In this document: positions 17,468-25,232 of the stretch, piece after piece
Numbering within the stretch: position 1 is the stretch's first letter
How the letters are laid out: each line of letters starts with the position of its first letter
DNA from: DASYTH01 sp035762905
Lineage (GTDB): Bacteria > Actinomycetota > Actinomycetes > Mycobacteriales > Pseudonocardiaceae
DNA: 64,000 bases
Reading direction: 5' to 3'
Assembly: GCF_035762905.1 (NCBI RefSeq)
Contig: NZ_DASUCC010000123.1
Span: forward strand, 29,509-93,508
Position numbers and translations under genes: made by a program
The notes under the pieces: model-generated
What the model was told of the DNA's origin: nothing
Databases searched by the model: none
Seen by the model: the letters and a program-made list of their open reading frames with translations, nothing else

Positions 17468-18657
17468 TGGGCACGATGCGCACGCAGGTGGGGATCATCG
17501 GCGCCGGCCCGGCCGGACTGATGCTCGCCCACCTGCTGCACCGGCTCGGCATCGACTCGGTCGTGCTGGAGCGGGCCACCCGCGAGCACATCGAGCACCG
17601 GATCCGGGCCGGCGTGCTCGAGCAGGGCACCGTCGACCTGCTCGACGAGATCGGCCTGTCCGCCCGGCTGCACCGGGAATGCCTGGTGCACAGCGGGTTG
17701 GAGGTGCTCTTCGACGGCGTCGGGCACCGGATCCCGTTGACCGAGCTGACCGGGCGCGGGGTGACCATCTACGCCCAGCACGAGCTGGTGAAGGACCTGG
17801 TCGCGGCCCGGCTGGACACCGGCCGGCCGTTGGTGTTCGAGGCGCCGGCCACCGGCATCGACGACCTGACCGGGCCCCGGCCGGTGATCCGCGGCACGCA
17901 CCAGGGCCGCGAGGTGGAGCTGCACTGTGACTTCGTGGCCGGCTGCGACGGCTTCCACGGGGTGAGCCGGCCCGCCGTTCCGGCCGGGGCGATCACCGCC
18001 TACGACCATCAGTACCCGTACTCCTGGCTGGGGGTGCTGGCCCAGGCGCCGCCGTCGTCCGAGGAGCTGATCTACGCGCACACCGGCGACGGGTTCGCGC
18101 TGCACAGCATGCGCACCCCGGAGATCACCCGGCTCTACCTCCAGGTCGCGCCGGACGAACGGCTGGCGGAATGGCCGGACGAGCGGATCTGGGCGGAGCT
18201 GGCCAACCGGCTGCACCGCCGGGACGGCTTCCAGCTCAACACCGGGCCGTTGCTGGACAAGGGCATCACCGCGCTGCGCAGCTACGTGACCGAGCCGATG
18301 CGGCATGGCCGGCTGTTCCTGGCCGGCGACTCGGCGCACATCGTGCCGGCCACCGGGGCGAAGGGCCTCAACCTGGCGGTGGCCGACGTGTACGTGCTGG
18401 CCGCGGCGCTCGACGAGTGGTACACGTCGGGCAGCGGCGCCGGGCTGGACGCCTACTCGGACAACTGCCTGCGGCGGGTCTGGCGGGTGCAGCACTTCTC
18501 CTGGTGGATGACCTCGATGCTGCACCGGCCGCCGCACGCCGATCCGTTCGGCGAGCGGCTGCAACTGTCCCAGCTGCGCTACCTCACCTCGTCCACCGCG
18601 GCGGCCACGTCGTTCGCGGAGAACTACGTCGGACTGCCCCTGCCCAAAGGAGGTTGA
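17467..18657 (+). CDS. pobA: 4-hydroxybenzoate 3-monooxygenase
   Basis: 396 aa flavoprotein hydroxylase converting 4-hydroxybenzoate to protocatechuate with NAD(P)H and O2. FAD motifs: GIIGAGPAGLMLAHLL (N-term), DG region DFVAGCDGFHGVSR, GDSAHIVPATGAKGLN (C-term). The sequence HRIRAGVLEQGTVDLLDE is typical of PobA. Start may be 17467 or 17476. Its product feeds the PcaHG dioxygenase encoded across the divergent promoter. Confidence 0.95.
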   Translation: MGTMRTQVGIIGAGPAGLMLAHLLHRLGIDSVVLERATREHIEHRIRAGVLEQGTVDLLDEIGLSARLHRECLVHSGLEVLFDGVGHRIPLTELTGRGVTIYAQHELVKDLVAARLDTGRPLVFEAPATGIDDLTGPRPVIRGTHQGREVELHCDFVAGCDGFHGVSRPAVPAGAITAYDHQYPYSWLGVLAQAPPSSEELIYAHTGDGFALHSMRTPEITRLYLQVAPDERLAEWPDERIWAELANRLHRRDGFQLNTGPLLDKGITALRSYVTEPMRHGRLFLAGDSAHIVPATGAKGLNLAVADVYVLAAALDEWYTSGSGAGLDAYSDNCLRRVWRVQHFSWWMTSMLHRPPHADPFGERLQLSQLRYLTSSTAAATSFAENYVGLPLPKGG

Positions 18658-18661
18658 CCCC

Positions 18662-19777
18662 TTGCGAGTTTTCCCACCGTTCCGCGCCGACCACGTCGGC
18701 AGCCTGCTGCGCCCGGCGGCGCTGCTGGCCGCCCGGGAGGACCGGGCGGCCGGCCGGATCTCCGCCGAGGACCTGCGCAAGGTGGAGGACGAGGCGATCG
18801 CCGACGTGGTCGCGATGCAGCGCGAGGTCGGGCTGCAGTCGGCCACCGACGGCGAGTTCCGCCGAACCACCTGGCACATGGACTTCATCTACCAGCTCGG
18901 CGGCATCGGCCAGTCCGACGAGAAGCTCAAGGTGCACTTCCGCAACGCCGCCGGGGACCTGGATTTCACCAGCGCCGCGCTGCGGGTGCACGACAAGATC
19001 ACGTTGCCGCAGCCGATCTTCGCCGAGCACTTCCGGTACCTGATGTCGGTGGCCCCGGACGACGTGGTGCCGAAGCTGACCATCCCGTCGCCGAGCATGG
19101 TGCACTACCGCGGCGGCCGGGCGTTCATCGATCCGGCGGTCTACCCGGACGTCGAGGAGTTCTGGTCCGACCTGTCCGCGGCCTACGCCGCCCAGATCAC
19201 CGCCGTCGGCGAGTTGGGCTGCAAGTACCTGCAGCTCGACGACACCAGCCTGGCCTACCTGAACGACCCCGAGCAGCGCGCCGAGCTGGCCGCCCGCGGT
19301 GACGACGCCGAGCATCAGCACCTGCGCTACATCAAGCAGATCAACGCCGCACTGACCGGCCGGCCGCCGGGGATGACGGTCACCACGCACATGTGCCGGG
19401 GCAACTTCCGGTCGTCCTGGGTGGCCGAGGGCGGCTACGACTTCGTGGCCGAGGCGCTGTTCACCGAGCTGGACGTGGACGGCTTCTTCCTGGAGTACGA
19501 CGACGCCCGCTCCGGCGGGTTCGCCCCGCTGCGGTTCGTCCCGCCCGGGAAGATGGTGGTGCTCGGCCTGGTCACCACCAAGCGCGGCGAGCTGGAGAGC
19601 AAGGACACGCTCAAGCGCCGGATCGACGAGGCGGCCAAGCACGTGCCGTACGACCAGATCTGCCTGTCCCCGCAGTGCGGGTTCTCCTCGACCGTCGAGG
19701 GCAACGCGCTGACCTACGACGACGAGGTGGCCAAGCTCCGCCTGATCGTCGAGACCGCCAGGGAGATCTGGGGATAG
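18662..19777 (+). CDS. Cobalamin-independent methionine synthase-like (MetE C-terminal domain) methyltransferase
   Basis: 371 aa, TTG start with a perfect AAAGGAGG ribosome site overlapping the pobA end. This is a YxjG/YxjH-type stand-alone MetE C-terminal TIM barrel. Zinc ligands are visible as His and Cys of THMCRGN and Cys of SPQCGFSS. Family members move a methyl group to a thiol. In this operon it could handle methyl groups from methoxylated aromatics or simply make methionine; neither is shown. It is the last gene of the unit. Confidence 0.85.
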   Translation: MRVFPPFRADHVGSLLRPAALLAAREDRAAGRISAEDLRKVEDEAIADVVAMQREVGLQSATDGEFRRTTWHMDFIYQLGGIGQSDEKLKVHFRNAAGDLDFTSAALRVHDKITLPQPIFAEHFRYLMSVAPDDVVPKLTIPSPSMVHYRGGRAFIDPAVYPDVEEFWSDLSAAYAAQITAVGELGCKYLQLDDTSLAYLNDPEQRAELAARGDDAEHQHLRYIKQINAALTGRPPGMTVTTHMCRGNFRSSWVAEGGYDFVAEALFTELDVDGFFLEYDDARSGGFAPLRFVPPGKMVVLGLVTTKRGELESKDTLKRRIDEAAKHVPYDQICLSPQCGFSSTVEGNALTYDDEVAKLRLIVETAREIWG

Positions 19778-19782
19778 CTCCC

Positions 19783-19808
19783 GCGGCCCTGCCGACCACA
19801 GGGCCACG
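19783..19808 (+). terminator. Stem-loop after the aromatic operon
   Basis: GGCCCTG (19785-19791) pairs with CAGGGCC (19799-19805) around a 7-nt loop. There is no U-run, so it is a weak terminator candidate. It lies between convergent genes. Confidence 0.45.
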
Positions 19809-19877
19809 GGACACCCATCCGGCCCGGGACGCCGGTGGCTCAGGGCCGCGCTCGACGCACGGCGGCATTTCGGTCGC

Positions 19878-20645
19878 TCACGGTGCCCATGGTTCGCTTC
19901 CGGTCGGCCGCTGCTGGTGTCGGCTTCCTTCGTGCGCTGCTCGCCGCTCGTTCCTCGCGGCTGCGCTGCTCCTCAGTCCAGCCGACACCGCGGCCTCCCG
20001 TCCGCTCACGCCGAGCTTGGCGACCAGGGTGGAGATCAGGTTGCTGACCGTCTTCGGGGCGAGTTGCAGCCGGGCGGCGATGGCGGCGTTGCCGTAGCCC
20101 TCGGCGAGCAGGTCCAGCAGTGCGGCCTCGCGGTCGGTCAGGTCCGGCAGCGGCGCCGTGGGTTCCGGGTTGGCCAGCAGCTGCAGTACCCGGGCGGCGA
20201 TGCTCTGGCCGAAGATCGCCTCGCCGGCGGCAACCCCGCGGACCGCCCGCACCATGTGCTCCCCGGCCGGGTCGTCGGCGTCCTTGAGCAGGTAGCCGCG
20301 GGCGCCTGCGCGCATCGCGGTCAGCACCGAGTCGTCGTCCGCCCGGGCGGTATAGACCAGCACCGCGGTCTCGGTCAGCTCGCGGATCACCGCGATGCCG
20401 CCGTCGGGCAGCTCGAGGTCGAGCACCAGCACGTCCGGCCGGTGCCGCCGGGCCAGCTCGATCGCCTCCGGACCGGTCGACGCCTGGGCCACCACGGTGA
20501 TTCCGGGTGCGGCGGTGAGCAGGCCGCGAAGGTGGCCGACGACCCCGGGGTGGTCGTCGGCCACCAGCACGGTCAGCTCGGTCGCACCGGGCCGGGGAGC
20601 CGGCGGCCGGACGCTGCGACTGACCTTCACTCGGTGATCGAGCAC
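19878..20645 (-). CDS. NarL/FixJ-family response regulator with repeat-derived C-terminus
   Basis: Up to 255 aa. Receiver: acidic pair in LVADDHP, phospho-acceptor Asp in VLVLDLELPDGG and Lys in YLLKDAD. GerE helix-turn-helix: LTDREAALLDLLAEGYGNAA, then APKTVSNLISTLVAKLGV. After GREAAVSAGL the reading frame runs into an interspersed repeat that encodes RSSAAARNERRAAHEGSR, so the normal C-terminus was replaced or extended. GTG at 20645 sits 7 nt after a -10-like CAAGAT, a probable leaderless start. No sensor kinase is adjacent. Paired TACGTA sites lie upstream. Confidence 0.85.
   Translation of the reverse strand: MLDHRVKVSRSVRPPAPRPGATELTVLVADDHPGVVGHLRGLLTAAPGITVVAQASTGPEAIELARRHRPDVLVLDLELPDGGIAVIRELTETAVLVYTARADDDSVLTAMRAGARGYLLKDADDPAGEHMVRAVRGVAAGEAIFGQSIAARVLQLLANPEPTAPLPDLTDREAALLDLLAEGYGNAAIAARLQLAPKTVSNLISTLVAKLGVSGREAAVSAGLRSSAAARNERRAAHEGSRHQQRPTGSEPWAP
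19888..20010 (-). repeat. Interspersed 123-bp element, copy A
   Basis: On the minus strand this segment is about 90% identical to 40995-41117. The 74-bp core (19916-19989) is bounded by a perfect 10-bp inverted repeat, GGTGTCGGCT/AGCCGACACC. The copy lies in the 3' end of the response-regulator gene and supplies its last codons. CGTGAGCG occurs at both outer edges, like a target duplication. It is not a known insertion sequence and has no transposase. Confidence 0.8.
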
Positions 20646-20691
20646 GACGAAATCTTGCGTCCGGGCCCGGTCGGCTCACATCCGTGCCCGC

Positions 20692-20720
20692 TACGTAAGT
20701 CCCACTGAGGTGGCTACGTA
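20692..20720 (-). promoter_or_regulatory. Paired TACGTA operator upstream of the response regulator
   Basis: TACGTA at 20692-20697 and 20715-20720, centres 23 bp apart; the second is extended to GGCTACGTAGCC. The proximal site is about 40 bp upstream of the CAAGAT -10 (about 20652-20657). The layout closely repeats that at 3130-3200. Autoregulation by the NarL-type protein is inferred. Confidence 0.5.
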
Positions 20721-20729
20721 GCCGTAGCT

Positions 20730-21887
20730 TCAGGCCCGTACGAGCCCGAACGGCGTGCCGCGTGTTGTGTCCACACTCCAACCGTCCGGCAGGTTCGTCT
20801 CGTGCTCGAGGGAGACCCGCATGGCCCGGGTGTTCGCGGTCGCGCCGCCGGCCACCCGCAGGTCCAGTTGGGCCTCGAAGCGCGCGTTGCCGAAGTCGAC
20901 CGCCCGGTCGAACTCCACGTCCGCAAAGGACACCTCGTCGCGGAACACCGTGTTGGCGAAGTTCGTCTCGCCCAGGAACCGGCTTCCGGTGAACTCGACC
21001 CGTTCGGCGGCCTCGAACTTGCTGAACCAGGCGAGGTCGTGGAACACGGTGCCGCGGGCGAAGAACCGGCCCCAGCTGTGCGTGCCGGTCAGCCACGCGC
21101 CGCCGTGCACCACGGCGCCGCGCAGCATGGTGGACATGTAGAGGTTCATCTCCCGGGCGCGCAGCTGGCCGACTTTCCGGTCGCGCAGATCGAAGTACTC
21201 CAGCGTGGCGCCGTGCAGGTCGAGGTCGTAGACCGGCGCGTCCGGTTCGGACACCGGCGAGAGCAGGTCGTAGATCAGCCGCTGGGCGGTCAGCCGCACC
21301 TGCAGCCAGCGGTCCGCCTCCGCCCGCTCGTCGTCGGTCCACTCCTTGCCGGTCCGCGACTCGTCCGTCGGCGTCTTCTCGCTCCGGATCGCCGCGAACC
21401 GGTAGTGGTCGAACGGCCGGCGCAGGTACGAGCACAGCACGTCCAGCACGGTCTGCGTATAGGCCGGCCGGCTGCGGGCCAGCCCGGCCAGCGCGTGCAG
21501 CGCGCCCACCCGCACCTGGTCGGTGTCGTGCCCGAGCAGCTCGACCGCGCGCGCGAACCGCTCGTCGGCCACCCGGGCCCGGTCGTGCTCGGCCCGCTGG
21601 TGCTCCAGCGCCTGCCGGGACTGCTCGAGCGCGTACCTGGCCGTCTCCAGCTCCTGCCGCCCGCGCTCGATCTCCTGCCGCTGCTCCTCGACCCGCCGGC
21701 GCCGGTCGTTGAGCCACAACGCGTACAGCGCGATCACCGACCCGGCCGCGAGCCCGCCGGTCTTGAGCGCCTCACCCCGGTCGATCCCGTCGGAGCGCAC
21801 CCAGGCGGTCACCGTCGCCAGCACGGCGACGGCGAGCAGCACGGTGACCAGCCACGGCAACCCGTCCCGGAAGCGCACGATCGACAT
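20730..21887 (-). CDS. Membrane-anchored coiled-coil protein with pentapeptide-like repeats
   Basis: 385 aa from an ATG with GGGAG upstream. Two transmembrane segments (about residues 11-29 and 44-60) are followed by a charged coiled coil (RRRRVEEQRQEIERGRQELE onward). A helical middle (VELLGHDTDQVRVGALHALA) is next, then a pentapeptide-like beta-helix of A/F-x-L/F-x-x repeats (for example RGTVFHDLAWF, FANTVFRDEVSFADVEFDRA). Such proteins occur widely in actinobacteria without assigned function. It lies upstream of the response regulator on the same strand. Confidence 0.8.
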   Translation of the reverse strand: MSIVRFRDGLPWLVTVLLAVAVLATVTAWVRSDGIDRGEALKTGGLAAGSVIALYALWLNDRRRRVEEQRQEIERGRQELETARYALEQSRQALEHQRAEHDRARVADERFARAVELLGHDTDQVRVGALHALAGLARSRPAYTQTVLDVLCSYLRRPFDHYRFAAIRSEKTPTDESRTGKEWTDDERAEADRWLQVRLTAQRLIYDLLSPVSEPDAPVYDLDLHGATLEYFDLRDRKVGQLRAREMNLYMSTMLRGAVVHGGAWLTGTHSWGRFFARGTVFHDLAWFSKFEAAERVEFTGSRFLGETNFANTVFRDEVSFADVEFDRAVDFGNARFEAQLDLRVAGGATANTRAMRVSLEHETNLPDGWSVDTTRGTPFGLVRA

Positions 21888-21924
21888 CGTGCCACTCCCG
21901 GGACGGGCCCTTACCCTGCCGGCC

Positions 21925-22773
21925 TCAGTCCGGAGTGCGGGCCAGGGCCTGCAACCGGTCGATGGCGCCGTTGAAGGTGTTCTGGTCGATCGGCGACGAG
22001 CTGTACTGCCACACCGTGTAGAAGCCCCAGCAGCACGGCAGCGTGCCGACGGCCGAGGAGTACCTGGCCACCCACAGCGGGTTGGTGCTGCTGAAGTCAC
22101 CGCTGACGCACTGGCTCCACCAACTGGTCGAGGTGTAGATCGCCGGGTACTTTCCCCAGCGCGCCTTGTAGCGGTTGCTGAAGTCGAGGATCCACTGGGT
22201 CATCGACGCCTTGGTCTTGCCGTAGCAGGTGGCGCCGTACGGGTTGTACTCCATGTCCAGCGCCCCCGGCAGGGTCCGGCCGTCGCCCGACCAGCCGCCG
22301 CCGTTGTTGCTGAAGAAGTCGGCCTGGGCCGCGCCGGTGGACCGGTCGGGGAGCGCGAAGTGGTAGGCGCCCCGGATGAATCCCTGGTTGTAGGAACCGT
22401 TGTACTGCTGGGCGAAGTACGGGTTGCGGTAGCCGGTGCCCTCGGTCGCCTTGGCCCAGACGAACCGTTTGCCGGCATTCCACTGGGCGGCCCAGTTCAC
22501 GTTGCCCTGCCAGCCGCTGACGTCGATGCCGGGCACCGAGGCGTCGACCATGGGCGGCGGATCCTTGGGCATTTCCGCGGTGCCCTCGTGCAGGCGGATC
22601 TGCGAACCCATCGGATGGTCGTAGAGCCGGACCAACTCGTCCGGGTCGACGTTCGGGGAAACGTCCTCCACGGCCTGGACCGGGGCGACGGATGCGAAAA
22701 GCAGTGCGCTGGCAGCAATGGTGACGGCGACGATCGCGGGGTAGCGTCGCCTGAACCGCGTATTGGACCTCAT
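21925..22773 (-). CDS. Secreted GH25 muramidase (Chalaropsis-type lysozyme)
   Basis: 282 aa with a Sec signal (RRRYPAIVAVTIAASALLFA.. ending VQA). The GH25 core shows GIDVSGWQGNVNW, WAKATEGTGYRNPYFAQQ, GAYHFA and the catalytic acidic pair in LDMEYNP. It cleaves the MurNAc-GlcNAc bond in peptidoglycan. ATG at 22773 has GGAAAGG six nt upstream. A DasR-type operator lies about 135 bp upstream, suggesting control by the GlcNAc sensor. Confidence 0.92.
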   Translation of the reverse strand: MRSNTRFRRRYPAIVAVTIAASALLFASVAPVQAVEDVSPNVDPDELVRLYDHPMGSQIRLHEGTAEMPKDPPPMVDASVPGIDVSGWQGNVNWAAQWNAGKRFVWAKATEGTGYRNPYFAQQYNGSYNQGFIRGAYHFALPDRSTGAAQADFFSNNGGGWSGDGRTLPGALDMEYNPYGATCYGKTKASMTQWILDFSNRYKARWGKYPAIYTSTSWWSQCVSGDFSSTNPLWVARYSSAVGTLPCCWGFYTVWQYSSSPIDQNTFNGAIDRLQALARTPD

Positions 22774-22907
22774 GATCGGCCTTTCCGACTTGCCCTCCGG
22801 GACGACGATCGCTTGCAGGGATCGTCCAGAACGGCATTGTGGGGGTAATGAACCCACGTGTCACTCTTTTCCGTTAATTGATCACGGCAGTTCACTGAAC
22901 CGGCCGA

Positions 22908-22921
22908 ATGGTCTAGACCAT
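22908..22921. promoter_or_regulatory. DasR-responsive element (dre)
   Basis: The 14-bp palindrome ATGGTCTAGACCAT contains the core TGGTCTAGACCA of the Streptomyces DasR consensus. It is placed between the divergent muramidase (start 22773) and GGDEF-EAL (start 23031) genes, so it may control either or both. DasR itself is not in the window. Confidence 0.75.
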
Positions 22922-23030
22922 AAGCGATCTCGGCTGACGCGCCGGAACTGAACGTGGACGGAGCGTGAGAGCGGTCGTATCCTGCGCTTACCCGCACGGG
23001 GGTGTCCTGGAGTGCCGGAGGGGTGAGACG

Positions 23031-25151
23031 GTGGCAAGCCCTACGTGGCGTTCGGTGAAGGTGATCGCCAGCCGTGACTCCTTCGCCTCCGCGTGGGCCG
23101 CCGCGCTTGCCGGAACGGGTTACGTGGCCATGGATCGGGCGCGGCTGGTCGGCGCCATCCACGAGCTGGCCGGCGTGCTGACCGCTTCGCTGCGCGCCGA
23201 TTCGTTCCAGCCGGAGCCGGTCGAGCAGGTGGGTGCGGCGATTGTCGAGCTGCACCTGACCGCGCCCGACGCGCTCGGCTGCACGATCCGGCTGATCGGC
23301 GAGGAACTGCTGCGCTCCGCCAACGCCACCGCCGAGGCGCGCGCCCGGGAACGGATCCCGGCCATCCAGGCCGCCGTGGCCACCGGGTTCGCCAAGGCCG
23401 CCCGGGAATGGGTCTACCGGGAGCAGGAGGTGCTGCGCCGCGCCGCGCTGGACGCCCGGGACCGCGCCGAGGCGGCCGGCCGCGCCTCCGAGGCCCGGTT
23501 CCGCGCCATGTTCACCGAGGCCGCGGTGGGCATCGGCATCTCGGACACCAAGGGCGTGCTGCTCGAGGTGAACGCCCGGTTCGCCGCGATGCTCGGCTAC
23601 AGCACCGAACAGCTGCGCGGCACCGAGATCAGCACGCTGTTCCACCCCGAGGACCGCTCCGAGATGCGGACCTACTTCGAGCAGACCGCGGCCGGGTTGC
23701 GCGACCACTACCGGATCGAGCGGCTGTTCCGCAAGCGCGACGGCAGTCCACTGTGGACGAACGTGACCGTGTCGCTGGTCCGCGACGACGACGGGGCGCC
23801 GAAGTACCTGGTCGGCATGGTCGAGGACATCACCGAGCGGCACCAGCTCCAGGAACAGCTGCGCTACCAGGCCAATCACGACCCGCTGACCGGGCTGGCC
23901 AACCGGGCGCTGTTCACCGAGCGGCTGCACGCCGCCTTCGGGTCCGGCGAGGGCCGGCTCGCCCTGTGCTACCTGGACCTGGACGGGTTCAAGGTGATCA
24001 ACGACAGCCTCGGCCACGTGATCGGCGACCAGTTGCTGGTCGCGGTGGCCAGCCGGCTGGACGGCCTGGTCTCGGCGGACGGCCGGCTGGTGGCCCGGAT
24101 GGGCGGCGACGAGTTCGTCGTGCTGGTGGTGAACAGCACCACCGTGGACGAGGTGGTGGCGCTCGCCGAGGAGATCCTTGGCTGCCTGGCCGAACCGGTC
24201 CGGATCGGCGGCCACCGGCTGTCCGTGTCGGCCAGCATCGGGATCGTCGAGCGGTCGGTGGCCGAGTCCACCCCCGCCGAGATCATGCGCGACGCCGACA
24301 TCACGCTGCACTGGGCCAAATCCGATGGCAAGAGCCGGTGGGCCTGCTACGACAAGGAGCGCAACGCCAGGGAGATCGCCCGGTTCACGCTGTCCGCGAC
24401 CATGCCGGCGGCGCTGTCCCGGGGCGAGTTCTACGTCGACTACCAGCCGTTGCTGCGGCTGTCCGACGGAAAGCTGTACGGGGTCGAGGCCCTGGTCCGG
24501 TGGGCGCACCCGGAGTTCGGCCGGCTGGCCCCGGACCGGTTCATCGGCCTGGCCGAGGAGACCGGGCTGATCGTCTCGCTCGGCCGGTGGGTGCTCACCG
24601 AGGCGTGCGACCAGGCCCGCGAGTGGCTGGACACGTTCGGCCCGGATGCCCCGCTGGTCAGCGTGAACCTGGCCGCGCGCCAGGTGGCCGAGTCGAACCT
24701 GGTCGCCGACGTGCGGTCCATCCTGGACGGCGCCGGGGTGCCGCCGGCGAACCTGCAGCTCGAGCTGACCGAGAGCGCGATCATGGGCACCACCGGCAAG
24801 CCGCTCGAGGTGCTGCACAGCCTGTCCGACCTCGGCATCCGGATCGCCATCGACGACTTCGGCACCGGCTACTCGAACCTGGCCTACCTGCGGCATCTGC
24901 CGGTGCACGCGCTCAAGATCGCCGGCTCGTTCGTCGAGGGGCTGCGCGACGGGGCCGCCGCGTCGGTGGACACCCGGATCGTGACCGCCCTCGTCCGGCT
25001 GGCGCACACCCTGGAGCTCGAGGTGATCGCCGAGGGTGTGGAGACCCAGGCGCAGGTCGACCTGTTGCGCCAGATCGGTTGCGACTCCGCGCAGGGCTGG
25101 CTGTTCGCCAAGCCCGGGCCGCCCGAGGAGATTGAGCGCTGGCTCGTCTGA
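23031..25151 (+). CDS. PAS-GGDEF-EAL bifunctional c-di-GMP signalling protein
   Basis: 706 aa, GTG start with GGAGGGG seven nt upstream. An N-terminal ~150-residue helical region precedes a PAS domain (RFRAMFTEAAVGIGISD to GMVEDITERHQL). The GGDEF domain has an intact RMGGDEF and the NHDPLTGLANRALF entry motif. The EAL domain has VEALVRW, VNLAAR, ELTESAIM, DDFGTGYSNL, EGVET and the late Gln (SAQGWLF). The usual KIDxSF reads KIAGSF, so Asp is Ala. No signal peptide. Cyclase and phosphodiesterase activity are both plausible. Confidence 0.93.
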   Translation: MASPTWRSVKVIASRDSFASAWAAALAGTGYVAMDRARLVGAIHELAGVLTASLRADSFQPEPVEQVGAAIVELHLTAPDALGCTIRLIGEELLRSANATAEARARERIPAIQAAVATGFAKAAREWVYREQEVLRRAALDARDRAEAAGRASEARFRAMFTEAAVGIGISDTKGVLLEVNARFAAMLGYSTEQLRGTEISTLFHPEDRSEMRTYFEQTAAGLRDHYRIERLFRKRDGSPLWTNVTVSLVRDDDGAPKYLVGMVEDITERHQLQEQLRYQANHDPLTGLANRALFTERLHAAFGSGEGRLALCYLDLDGFKVINDSLGHVIGDQLLVAVASRLDGLVSADGRLVARMGGDEFVVLVVNSTTVDEVVALAEEILGCLAEPVRIGGHRLSVSASIGIVERSVAESTPAEIMRDADITLHWAKSDGKSRWACYDKERNAREIARFTLSATMPAALSRGEFYVDYQPLLRLSDGKLYGVEALVRWAHPEFGRLAPDRFIGLAEETGLIVSLGRWVLTEACDQAREWLDTFGPDAPLVSVNLAARQVAESNLVADVRSILDGAGVPPANLQLELTESAIMGTTGKPLEVLHSLSDLGIRIAIDDFGTGYSNLAYLRHLPVHALKIAGSFVEGLRDGAAASVDTRIVTALVRLAHTLELEVIAEGVETQAQVDLLRQIGCDSAQGWLFAKPGPPEEIERWLV

Positions 25152-25167
25152 TCTTGGCGACTGTCTC

Positions 25168-25197
25168 TTGACGTGAGTAGCTGTCAGCGAGTAGTTC
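25168..25197 (+). promoter_or_regulatory. Promoter of the D-Ala-D-Ala carboxypeptidase gene
   Basis: TTGACG (25168-25173), an 18-bp spacer and TAGTTC (25192-25197) precede the gene by about 35 nt. A direct-repeat pair (GAGTAGCTGTC / GAGTAGTTCCTG) covers the spacer and -10. Confidence 0.5.
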
Positions 25198-25232
25198 CTG
25201 TGTGTAATTTTCTCCCTGCTACGGAGGCGCAC

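Noticed and set aside
19888..20010. Classical insertion sequence
   Set aside because: The element is only 123 bp, has no transposase and its copies show no full IS ends; it is better called a small interspersed repeat.
22774..22907. c-di-AMP (ydaO) riboswitch upstream of the muramidase
   Set aside because: Such riboswitches precede wall hydrolases in actinobacteria, but the conserved ydaO bases are not seen here; only a short hairpin is present.
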